DNA from: Astropecten irregularis
Taxonomy: Eukaryota; Echinodermata; Asteroidea; Paxillosida; Astropectinidae
DNA length: 64,000 nucleotides
Assembly: GCA_963971285.1 (NCBI GenBank)
Contig: OZ020248.1
Coordinates: forward strand, 18,848,001-18,912,000
Reading direction: 5' to 3'
A model generated the notes under the pieces. It saw only the letters and a list, made by a program, of their open reading frames with translations, was not told the origin of the DNA and ran no database searches. Position numbers and translations under genes: made by a program. This document shows, in pieces, positions 1-9,646 of this stretch. Every line of letters begins with the position of its first letter. Within the stretch, counting starts at the first letter, position 1.

Positions 1-623
1 ACAAGACCACTTGGGCATGGAAGGCCCTATGTCTTAGCCCACCTCACTGTGTCGTGGAAGAGGTGCAGTTTTTATGCACCAGCTCTTGTGGATGACGACA
101 GATTTTCCAATTTTCTGTGAGGCCACTTTGGCATATGATGCCATATGTCTCACAATCCTGCTTTGTATGGTCGTAGAATCATAGGCTCTGTCAGGATTGT
201 CTTATTGCGATATGATATCATCATCCAAGAGGCAGGCACAGGTATGAGGAAATGGAATATCATTCAAGCACACGTCCAGTCTCAATTTCTCAAACAGATA
301 TTGGATTTATGTCAGGCCTCTTCATATTCCCTGCAGTTTGTTGTGCGGTAACAAAAATGCCAACAGAACTTTAAGTAGATACTGCAAGTGAAAAAAAAAG
401 ATTTAAATTAACTCAAGGCAGGTCTGTCGATCTGTTACCACCTTTTGCAGCGGAAATTACAACCCAAGAAATGAAGTCATTTGTGTAGAGAAAACAATTT
501 TGTCTGGATGGACTTAAAGTGGTAAATGAAGCCCTTGACATGTATTTCATTTTTTGTTATGAAGTCACCTTATTTATGATGATTTCTTTCTCTACCCCAC
601 CCCCTGGCCTTTCAATCTGACAG
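1..623. other. Presumed RPS9 intron, no recognised feature
   Basis: This stretch precedes the last RPS9 coding exon and ends in a pyrimidine-rich tract and a CAG acceptor at 621-623, so it is inferred to be intron. Short open frames on both strands show no recognisable family. I did not identify an intronic snoRNA, although ribosomal-protein introns often host them. Confidence 0.5.
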
Positions 624-801
624 TGTCCGTAAACAGGTGGTGAATATTCCATCCTTCATCGTTCGTCTGGACTCCCAGAAGCATATTGACTTCTCCCTGA
701 GGTCCCCACTGGGCGGTGGACGCCCCGGCCGTGTCAAGCGCAGGAACATGCGTCGTGCCCAGAGCGGTGGTGACGCCGATGGAGAGGAGGATGAGGATTA
801 A
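624..801 (+). CDS. RPS9: 40S ribosomal protein S9 (uS4), last coding exon
   Basis: This is the 3'-terminal coding exon of ribosomal protein S9 (uS4 family), a small-subunit protein that binds 18S rRNA early in 40S assembly and helps decoding fidelity. The exon opens with one base of a split codon after the CAG acceptor at 621-623. It then encodes 58 residues to the TAA at 799-801. The motifs [27 protein letters not shown] and [10 protein letters not shown] match the animal S9 C-terminus almost residue for residue, followed by the usual acidic tail (GEEDED). Earlier exons lie left of the window. Candidate AATAAA signals are at 1270-1275 and 1299-1304; which one is used cannot be told. It is co-directional with the GDE1 pair, with no sign of linked function. 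Identification is very secure. Confidence 0.96.
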
Positions 802-1771
802 ATGCAGCAGCCAGAGAGGAAGGACCAACAGCTAAAACATCTCTGACATACACAGCTTAATACGAGGGTTCTAACACTACATCAGTCATTTGATTAATTA
901 CAGACAGTGCATCTAAGCGTTTTGGGTTTCTCATATTTCAAATACTCATCAGAGCCATGGTAAAAATTAGTACCTTGGAGCTCGCTCTATTTTTAACTGA
1001 ACTGTATCTTCAAGGCTCAGAATCCTGAATCGGAGGTTGTCAGCGATGGCAAGAAAACCAAACTGGCCATCTGCAATCTTGATTTGTTTTAATTGAGCTT
1101 GATTTGCACTGGCATAATATGTAGCTGTGTTTCAACTTCAAGAGAGACAGAACATTGACTGTGTTTTGGGTTCTTATTGTATAAAGTGAAGTGCTATTGA
1201 TCATTTGACAGTTGTCAGTAAAGCTGTTAAAACAACTGTCCTTCCTTTCTCAGATTTGAAGAAGTCGACAATAAAAGCCTGACTCGACAAGGTTGAAGAA
1301 TAAAAACAAAGAATGTATTATATTTGTCATTTGTTGTCTGTGTTGCTCTTGTAACAATGTTTTGTTAATTCTTCCAAAAAGTAAAACGATTTCTGATTGC
1401 GGAGAAGATAATTTGTGAGATTGTGGATGAAAAAAAGTAAGATTGACTTGGCCTAGACTTGAAGTCTTCAACCAAACACTCTTGTGTGTAGCACACTATT
1501 GTTAAAGTACATACTTGTCCGAAGCTCGAAGCCATATGAAATAAATGAAACTGGCTTAAAATCTGAAATGGAATACTTTAAGTTTTCACACTGGTAATTT
1601 ATGGACAACCAGATTGCAAGCAAACTCTATTGCCCCAAAATTGTGATGCAATTGCCACTTTTTTTATGTACATGTATTCAATGGCTTCATACATGATTCA
1701 ATATACATGTACTGGCGGGTTGAAATGGGACTTTTTGCTTTCTTGTTCAAAAGTGGGACAAATCCTTTTAA
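802..1771. other. RPS9 3' flank
   Basis: This is the 3' untranslated and intergenic region after RPS9. It contains two AATAAA hexamers around 1270 and 1299. A pyrimidine-rich CAG acceptor-like site lies just before 1254, so a spliced 3' UTR is possible but unproven. No further coding sequence is recognised. Confidence 0.4.
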
Positions 1772-2128
1772 AAGTATTATCATACTTTGGTAACATACTG
1801 AAACAAAAATCCTCACAGATTTACCTATAACTTACAGGGTACGTGTACAAAGATGGTGATGGTAGAAACATTCCGTTAAAATTGTTCTGCCTGAAGTGCT
1901 GTATTTATCCAGAAAAGAGTAAAACTAGTAACCAAAATTATTTTTGATCTTTTAAAGATAAAAAATAGAAGAGAAAAGACTTAAAAATACTGTGGTCGCT
2001 TTTCACAGTTTTCTCAAAAAGTGGGCACCGTATGGGATTGAAATTTTCACAGATGACTGTTACTGTCTTGATATTTTTTTCCCACGAATATGTATTTCTT
2101 TGACAAAAACCAAAGTATGATATTACCC
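1772..2128 (+). repeat. TTAA-target MITE, family A
   Basis: Non-coding miniature inverted-repeat element of about 357 bp between TTAA duplications at 1768-1771 and 2129-2132. The ends are inverted copies related to AGGTAGTATCATACTTTGG. The interior holds the family landmarks: the GTATTTATCCAGAAA block, a central GATCTTTTAAAGAT palindrome and CTCAAAAAGTGGGCACCGTA. TTAA duplication with an AGG start is compatible with the Kolobok superfamily, but no transposase is present to prove it. Confidence 0.85.
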
Positions 2129-2132
2129 TTAA

Positions 2133-2615
2133 TGCGAGATGCTGTATAAAATTAAGTACATGAAATAGAGCTGGAAAGCAGTCTACAGGGGTTATTCAGC
2201 CATGGAGACTCGAGAAACTACCCTCCATGGGGCAACCATGGAGAAATAAGACACATGGGGCAACTACGAAATATTGCCAGAAATTGCTACGTGGGGCTGG
2301 TCTTGGAGCACCACGTGATTACACTGTGATTGGGTTTGGGATAGACGAAGATCAGTACGCTCTGGATTGAAGGATAATGTAAATCTTCCGTTTCCCTGGC
2401 GACCACTTGAGTTGATTTTGCTGGCCGCCGAAACAGACGATTCTCTGCAAAGTTTTTCAATAGTCTGGTGCCTTATGTGTATGAGTCTGGTACCATCGTC
2501 TTCATTGTGTGTACATGCACTGCATGTTAAATGCGCACAGTTGCACAGCAGCAAACGCAGTCCTAATGAATGAACTTCTGAACTAGCGGTGAATTTGTTA
2601 GAAATATCTTTGAAA
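2133..2615. promoter_or_regulatory. Upstream region of GDE1 copy A
   Basis: This is the spacer between a MITE and the GDE1-A start codon and should contain its promoter and 5' leader. No TATA box is obvious close to the gene. Overlapping short frames on both strands here (2264-2573) are not recognisable and are treated as chance. Confidence 0.35.
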
Positions 2616-4872
2616 ATGACAATTCACGTCGTTCTCACTGGGGTTGTGCACATCTCCACAGCATTTTGGTTGTTTTTCTGTCTTGCCTGGCTGTTGTTTG
2701 GCTGGTTTCTGTCCATAGGATCTTGTTTTTACATCGCCACAGCTTTGCTTCTTGCCTCGTTAGTTACTCTGCTTGGGTTTCGTCTACGTCGACCAAGTGA
2801 GAGTCAGGTACGGTCATTCCTCGGAGATGGTTGGCCTGCCGTCGATATTGGTCACAGGGGTGCTGGTGCCGAAGCACCCGAGAACACGCTGCTTGCCTTC
2901 AGAGAGGTAATAATGGTTTAATTAAAAAATGATTCCTTTGGGGGATTGTGATAAGACGGGTCCCAAAACTTTAAAGGAAATGAAAACTAGGCCTACTTTT
3001 TGGAAAGTTACTTAGAATACTAGAGTAGTTGCGATGATCGTAACCCTAGGTCTGACATAAGGTCCCAGTCCCCATGTCAGACCTAGGGTTACGATCATCG
3101 CAACTAGTATTTAGGCCCCTACCTAAGCATGCTAAGTAAATATACATTCGTTGTGTCCTCTTCTACATTATTTAGCAAGGTTAATTTTGTGGAAAGAGGG
3201 CAGGGCTTTGATTTTTGAGGGAAATTGTGGGGTAAAAACGGTAGCAAAATATGTAACATTTCACGGCCACACGGACAGCCACAGAAGAGAATAGTCTGGT
3301 TTCTACTCTGACATTTTGAACACTCTTGATCTGTTGGGTCTGGGCACTAGACAAACCGGACCAGACAAAATGGCCTCACGCGATCAGACAGGCTGTTTTC
3401 AGATTTGCAAGAAGCGCATAAGAAAATAACATTTTAACACTGAAATGTTGCTCAAATTTCTTCAATCTAGCCTTTTAAGGACCCAGTAATATCTGCTGAA
3501 AGTCAAAAGTATCATTTTTGAGGAGTAGAAGCTATTTAAGGGCTAAAATAATCAAAGTGTTTTGGGGATCCTTTCTTATCACAATCCCCAAAATTCTAAT
3601 TGAAGAAGGGTTGCTTAGTTATAGAGGTACAGGGTGCTATCATAAACCAATACCCTGGGTCTAACTTTTTGAAAAATTTCGCTTAAATTGATAATGCATT
3701 AAAAATAATACCCGTCTTGAAAGTTTATGCTGGACCTCAGACATATACAATAGGCCTTGTGCTTAGCATTTTGAAACAGTGTGAGCTGAAGATCTTTTGA
3801 TTTGAATCAGTTGCATCAAGACTAATAAAGTTATTAAGAACATTCAAAAGAAATATAGACACTCAATGCAAGTACTACATAACAATGATCACAAAAACAA
3901 AGGGCATTGAGGTGCTGAAAATGGAGGCGGGGTTGGCTAGATACAGTATCACTAAGATTGCATAATATTGTAACATTATTCTTTTCTTTTATCTAGTTGA
4001 GCAAGAATGGTTCCAGGTTTGTTGAATTTGATGTTGCGCTGTCAAAAGAGGGCATCCCAGTGATTATACATGATGATACCGTGGACCGTACCACTAATGG
4101 AACGGGGGCAATCAAAGATCTGACTGTAGCGGAGATCAAGGCACTCAATGCTGCAGCTAAATATCCTCTCAGGTCAGCCATAATTTCTTTTCCCCCAAAA
4201 AATTACTATATTCCATTCTAAGTAACAATATTTTCTTTCATGAATATTAAATGATTTTTGGTCGGGAAATAGATAATATGCAAATTAGGCTTGCCGTTCA
4301 CCGACGTGGATGAGCACTGCATACTCAGTGCTTGTTAGAGCATGTGAAAAAATCACATGCTGGCTCAGGTGGGATTCGAATTCGGTGAAGGGGAAGCCTA
4401 ATTTGCATATTAATATTTTCTTTGGTGTTGAAATTTCATTTTTCCAAAAAAACGTTGACAGCTGTTTCAGCAGGTTTGAAATGAAATTTTCATCTGGCAT
4501 ATTTTTTGTTATTGTTCTATTTGAACCACAGGGAGAAGTTTCCGCAAGCTCTTGTGCCTACATTGGAAGAAGCAACAATTGAATGTCTTGGGCTCGGCCT
4601 CAATATCTTCTTTGATGTCAAGGATTGGTCATCCAAGGTGTGGCATCTTTCACCAATCTCTAAAATCACTGAAGAGATCTTATGTACTGCACACATTTTA
4701 GCACAGTTCAGCCATGGTGTCAAGAAGAAGGATGCACATATTAAGCAGAATCAAATTATTCACTGAATATTCCTGTGCACTCCTCACATTAGGCAGCAAC
4801 TTTCATACTAGAGTCATATATGAACCCCATTGACGGCTCACAGTTTGCAGTACATTTTTTTTTACAAATCGG

Positions 4873-4922
<50 letters not shown>

Positions 4923-6666
4923 TCATCCATATGCTGAAAATATACATTGTGGATTTCATTTCATTGAAGCTCTGTTTTTTTCCTTTTCAAACCAGAGAAT
5001 CTACTTCCAAATTGCAGCCAAAAGCCTCTATTTTCATACCCGTTATTTAATGGATTTACGAAATGGAGCCCGAGCCTGAGCCTCCGTTTTGTAAAGGCCT
5101 AAAGAAGAGTTCCGGTACTGACTCGCACAATGTTCCCAATTATCCCATTGATACCAGGCTATTGATGCAAGCTACTCAATCACATTTGTGTGTGGAAATT
5201 ACCTGAAAGTTGTAGCATTTGAAGAATTACTGTGATTTTTCTTTTCTTACATGTAGATGGTGACTGAACTTGTTGGCTTGTATAAGAGACATCCTGAACT
5301 TTATGAGAGAGGAATTGTGTGTTCATTCTACCCAATGGTGCCATACAAGGTTAGGAATTTGTTCATATCTACATTTAAAAAGCTTGACAATACAAAACAA
5401 TACAAATTATGTAGATGTAGTGAAGCTTTAAATAGTGTGCCCCACTTTGCCGACCTACAGCATCCTCAGGGAAATATTATTTCAACCAGGGGTCGATTTC
5501 ACCAAGCCCTATGATCCATCGTAACTCAATTTACGAAGGATAACTCGTTTGTGTCCTAGGTAGGGCTGCAATGCATCATATGTCATATGATTTAGTAAGT
5601 TACGATGAGTTTGGTGAAATCGACCCCAGATTATAGTATGGTTTTAATTAATACTTGTACCATACATTAGTAACTATTAGTCTTGTTCTGCACAATGCTT
5701 GAAGTCAGCAATGCACAAGTTCTTCCATTACAGCAAAAGAATCTTGTGTACATGATGTCATGCATTCTTGCATGCAATTTGACCAGTGTCTATCTCGATT
5801 CAAATCACAGGTTCATCGTGAGGACCCGGGGATCATGACTGCTCTCAGCACCTGCACATACATGGTCCAGTATTTATTTGGTTGTGACGTCGTTGGTCCC
5901 CTGTGGAAGCGAAGCCTGTGCATCCTGGCTGATTATTTGTTCCTGTGGAGCCATTCTGCATGGCTGTGGATTGTCTGTGGCAATGTGGCTACACTGCTAG
6001 ACAAAGACATGGTCACCCAGTAAGTATATCAAGATATAAAGTGACAATTATTATCAGGGTGGTCAATATTTATATCAGTGATGATTAAAGGCACAATACA
6101 GGATTGGTAAAGGTAACAGAATAGCTGTAGACTGTTCATGATTTAATTTGTCATGGAATGAAAACAAAGCTGTGAAATGTTTAGCTTACATCATCATTGG
6201 AAACTGTACAAGAAAACGCTCACAGTATTTTCAAATCTATTCACGGGCGGTTTGACCTCGCCCAGAGATCAAAACTCTTTTCGGTCATTGTGTTACTAAT
6301 TTCTGGATAAATACAGTGATTCAGGCGGAAATATTTTAACAGTATGTTTCTACCAGCACCATCTTCATATCCTGAAAGTTATACGTAAATCTGTGAACAT
6401 TTCTGTTTGGGTATGTTACCAATCCTGTACTGTACCTTTAAGTGTGAGCTGACTGACTATCAGTGCTGTTGTCCATTGTTGATTTGATGGTGATTTCATC
6501 TTTATTTCAAGTAAATTCTTTCTTTCCTTGCAGACACGCTGTTGACTACTGGATGCAGCGCGGCATCAGAACTGTTGTATGGACTGTCAATGACAAAACT
6601 GAGAAGGATTACTTCCATAGATGTCTACAGTGTGGCGTCATCACAGATTCTGTGCGACCTTCTTAG
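2616..6666 (+). CDS. GDE1: Glycerophosphodiester phosphodiesterase 1, tandem copy A
   Basis: GDE1 is a membrane glycerophosphodiester phosphodiesterase that releases glycerol-3-phosphate from glycerophosphoinositol and glycerophospho-N-acylethanolamines (known for the family). Six exons join in frame: 2616-2906, 3997-4172, 4532-4637, 5257-5349, 5811-6019 and 6534-6666. This gives 335 residues; the vertebrate protein is about 331. The chosen ATG at 2616 opens a hydrophobic N-terminus with two membrane-type stretches (about residues 3-57). The catalytic GDPD domain begins at IGHRGAG (H80), followed by EAPENT. The metal and acid-base residues E107, D109 and H122 lie in VEFDV and VIIHDD. A second hydrophobic stretch sits in exon 5 ([12 protein letters not shown]), and the conserved [11 protein letters not shown] is in exon 6. 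No breaks are seen, so it looks functional. A second copy lies 3 kb downstream. Confidence 0.93.
3026..3105. repeat. Hairpin element in GDE1-A intron 1
   Basis: An 80-bp perfect-looking inverted repeat (arms GTTGCGATGATCGTAACC and its complement) lies 120 bp after exon 1. The same element occurs at 10045-10126 in the paralog, in the opposite orientation judged by the loop sequence. Confidence 0.85.
4276..4412. repeat. Foldback element in GDE1-A intron 2
   Basis: The ends are inverted copies of ATGCAAATTAGGCTT, with a central hairpin (GCATGTGAAAAAATCACATGC). A GGGATTCGAATTC stretch recalls a tRNA B box. It is non-coding and was the only copy noticed in the window. Confidence 0.65.
4856..5100. 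repeat. GGCTCA foldback element with expanded hexamer tract
   Basis: Member of a 210-245-bp foldback family whose ends read roughly TTTACGAAACGGAGGCTC in inverted orientation. The core includes TCTCTGGTTTGAAAAG-like and CAGAGCTTCAGCTTC-like segments. In this copy the left arm carries a pure GGCTCA hexamer run of about nine units (about 4868-4921), a microsatellite expansion. It lies in GDE1-A intron 3. Confidence 0.8.
5489..5627. repeat. GGGGTCGATTTCACC foldback MITE
   Basis: A 139-bp element with inverted ends GGGGTCGATTTCACCAA and TTGGTGAAATCGACCCC, plus the internal pair ATCGTAACT / AGTTACGAT. Related copies lie near 7968, 20553, 30640 and 51923. This one is in GDE1-A intron 4. Confidence 0.85.
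6089..6437 (-). repeat. TTAA-target MITE, family B
   Basis: A 349-bp element between TTAA duplications at 6085-6088 and 6438-6441. The ends are related to AGGTACAGTACAGGATTGGTAA. It shares the CCAGAAATTAGTAA/CCGCCTGAA interior with family A but has a different second half (CATGACAAATTAAATCATGA). It lies in GDE1-A intron 5, opposite to the reference orientation. Confidence 0.85.
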
Positions 6667-6983
6667 TACCCTAGGTCAATAGGTACTTCTTTTAGATAGA
6701 TATGGGTGAAGGCATTGTAACTAATCTTCTGATTTCTGTAGATATTTTATAGTTACCTTGCTTAAAACTGAAGAGCATGTTATTCTGTTTTATTCTATTT
6801 TTATTGGGTTGTGTGCACATATCTGTATTATATTATCTCAATGGTATATCCTGGATGTCATAATGATGTGTGAGACACGTTCAAATTTCAGGAGGTTTGC
6901 CTTTGAGAGTACCCTGTTGAATTTGTATTGGTTTTAATATTAATACTTTATACAATCATAACCGTGTTAACAGACTAGTATAC

Positions 6984-7206
6984 GTAAGTTTACGAAACGG
7001 AGGCTCAGGCTCCGGCTCCATTTCGTGAATCTATTCTGAAATAACTGGTATCAAAAAGAGGCTTTTGGCTGTTGTTCTGGAGTAGATTCTCTGGTTTGAA
7101 AAGGTAATCAGAGCTTCAGCTTCAATGAGAAACCACAACCTATTTTTTCACCATATGAATGCTGAAGCCTGAGCCCGAGCCTAAGCCTCCGTTTCGTAAA
7201 CGCCCA
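6984..7206. repeat. GGCTCA foldback element
   Basis: Complete copy bounded by GTTTACGAAACGGAGGCTC and its inverse, located about 320 bp after GDE1-A. The arms carry degenerate GGCTCN hexamers and the core carries the family motif GTAGATTCTCTGG. Confidence 0.85.
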
Positions 7207-7242
7207 TACAGTTGTAGTCCACAAGTGCCTAGGCGAATTTAA

Positions 7243-7419
7243 CCCTAACCCTCTGCACCTACCACACAAGACAAGGGCTGCTTACCACATTACCACAGTC
7301 TCCACAGGGGACTGGGTCACAAACCATGCATTACCACACATACCACACTGTAGTGTATTGTGGTATTCAGGATCAGGAAAACCATGTGTGGTAAACTGTG
7401 GTATGGAGGGAGGTTAGGG
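7243..7419. repeat. piggyBac-like MITE with CCCTAACCC ends
   Basis: Starts immediately after a TTAA (7239-7242) with CCCTAACCCTCTGC and ends in an inverted GGTTAGGG. The interior is rich in TACCACA/TGTGGTA palindromes. TTAA followed by CCC fits piggyBac-type termini. A second copy is at 15851-16051. Confidence 0.7.
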
Positions 7420-8350
7420 TAAGAATCAAGTTCAACTACCAGTTATTATTAACTCCAAGTGGTGCAGCACTCAGGGCATTGATCCAACAGGTTCATGGGT
7501 ATTATCTATGATCTTTGAATAAGACTTGAAGCTATGCATGGTGGAAGTACACCATGTAATCTCTTCTGTGAGAGTGTATGGTTCTGAGAAGAAACCGCAA
7601 ACCTACCTTTTTTCATCTATGATCTTTAGATCTTGGACAGAAAAGCATCAAATGCTAACTCTCTCTGATCTTGCAAGGGAAGTCTTGTACCAGACAGGAT
7701 GATTTCAAGAAGCTCCAAGGTTTATTTGAAAGGAAAGAGCCATGTCAAAATGTGAATGACTAAGGTGATACTTACAACTCATTTTAAAATTAATTACGGT
7801 AAACTTAGTGTTTTGTGAAATCCAGCCAACCTGACTTCTAGAAAAAAATCCAAAATGGTGACAGCAGAAATGCAACTGGTCTCTCATCTTTGATCAAAGA
7901 TCACAACAAGACCAGCTTCAAAATGTCACATACAGTCCTCTTAAGTGGGATATCCATGGCTCGCACTGGTGTCGGTTTCAAGTTTTGAAAGATAACCCAT
8001 CGTATCCTACATAGGGCTGCAATATGTGTCTTAAGTCCTATGATTAATAGTAAGTTACGATGAGTTTGGTGAAATCGACTCCATGACACATTGGTTGATT
8101 GGTGCATACCGGTTCCTATTCCACAATTTTCATGGCCTATATAATATAAACACCCTTGCCATTGGTATAGGATGACTCTGATGTGATGTAGGTCTGCCAG
8201 TTCTCACAACTCATCCTATTGTACAACTCTTCTGTCTTACTAATGGATTTACTTCAGCCTTATCTGATTTTTTTAGCAATACCACAATGCCTATGTATAA
8301 AAAAGTACTGTTACAACAAAGTTTGTTTTATTGATTTAAATGCCTCATCC
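7420..8350. other. Intergenic repeats between GDE1 copies
   Basis: This holds a dispersed-repeat fragment around 7480-7590 (GGTGGAAGTACACCATG; TGTATGGTTCTGAGAAGAA), with a relative near 38930-39040. It also holds a degraded GGTCGATTTCACC-family foldback at about 7968-8085. No gene is recognised. Confidence 0.5.
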
Positions 8351-8576
8351 TCTTTGAGTGATACCCCATGTACTGTTTCTCAGGTTGCAGCATTGACAAT
8401 GCCTCGCGTACATCTTAAATGATCCTTGTATGGGGTAAAGCAGTATGTGAGCGGTTTCATGGCTTCTGACTGCCAAATGAACAAAGATAATTGACTATTA
8501 GGGATACCACCAACATGGGTTGGATAAGTCAGTTGGTAGAGTGTTGGTACTGTATTGTGGGGGTTGCTGGTTAGCC
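8351..8576 (+). repeat. tRNA-headed foldback family, single arm
   Basis: This is one arm of the foldback family best seen at 45499-46004. It runs from the inner segment (CTGTTTCTCAGGTTGCAGCA) through GTTTCATGGCTTCTGACTGCC to a degraded A-box-like TCAGTTGGTAGAG and the start of the B-box region. The opposite arm is missing. Confidence 0.7.
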
Positions 8577-9646
8577 CTCTTCAGTCATAATTTCATCATG
8601 ATTTAAGTTCGTTTTCATCGGAGTTGCCCTCAACATGTAGCATGCTTCACCATGGCAATGTATAAATCTGGTACCAGGATTAATTAATAATGATACTCTT
8701 TTGGTCTTGTTATTTGATTGCAGAATGCGGTGTTTGGAGTTTCAGTTGGTAGTGAAGATTTAAAAATTGATTGTTTATTTCAAATTGAATTCACTTTCTT
8801 GTATTAATGTTTAATACTTTTTATTAAATTTCCCACCAGTTGTTGAGTGGAAACAAAAAGTTACAGGTGGTGTCACAATGAACTGGATTGTTGTCATGTG
8901 TTTGCTTTCTTCCTTTTTTTTTTAATGTTTTTAGTGATTAACTTTGCATTCAAAATAATCATCACTGCCATATGAATAAGTCCTGAAATCAATCCGCGGA
9001 GCTCATTAATTTTTTGTACACCCTCAAAATCTTTTTTATAAAAGCATTTTCTGAGCCCTAAATGGAAAGTCTTCTGGAAACAAATGGGTGGAACCCGGTC
9101 ACCAGAGTTTGGACTTTCACCTTTGAGCTGTTTGGATGTAGGCCCTAATATCGCTCTTCTTTTGCCATATGTACCGGTAGTGGAGGGGTATACAGTATTT
9201 TCGAGTCTTGCACCAGTTTACTTTTAGGAATGGTGTTGGGGCCACTTTTCTTTGGATGGATTTTTCTCAAAATTTCACCCATCAACCTTTATAAAATTGA
9301 AGAGAAAATGAAAATGGAGGTTTTCAGCTTCATTTTGGTGTATGGCTTGATTGCCTGAGAAACGTATGAGTATTTTTAATATTTATTTTTAATTGACCAT
9401 TTTGCATGGGAGCCAATGGAAAATTATTTACTAGTTTGCGTGATCTGCATGCAGCAGACAGCGCCCCCTAGCGACGCTACTTGTGTAGTAGAGTGATCGA
9501 GTGTAATGACCTTTACTCTACTAAACTTGAGAGCGTTTCACCACCAAGTTCCGTCAACTTAGATTCTAGTTTTCAGCATAAATCAAACATTCTGAAATGG
9601 TATAAAAGTATGCTACAGTGGTAACTTGCCTGCCATATCCTTGAAC
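8577..9646. promoter_or_regulatory. Upstream region of GDE1 copy B, with TATA box
   Basis: Mostly unrecognised AT-rich DNA. A canonical TATAAAA sits at 9601-9607, only 40 bp before the ATG at 9647, implying a very short leader if it is used. An inverted repeat (TAGTAGAGT ... ACTCTACTA, about 9484-9526) lies upstream. No TATA box was seen at the equivalent place in copy A. Confidence 0.5.

Noticed and set aside
2589-2615. Earlier start for GDE1-A
   Set aside because: That frame begins with GTG; the first ATG at 2616 aligns exactly with the ATG at 9647 in the paralog.
7239-7260. Interstitial telomere repeat (TTAACCCTAACCC)
   Set aside because: Only two units, flanked by TTAA and repeated at 15847 as the end of a 200-bp element with an inverted right end; a transposon terminus explains it.
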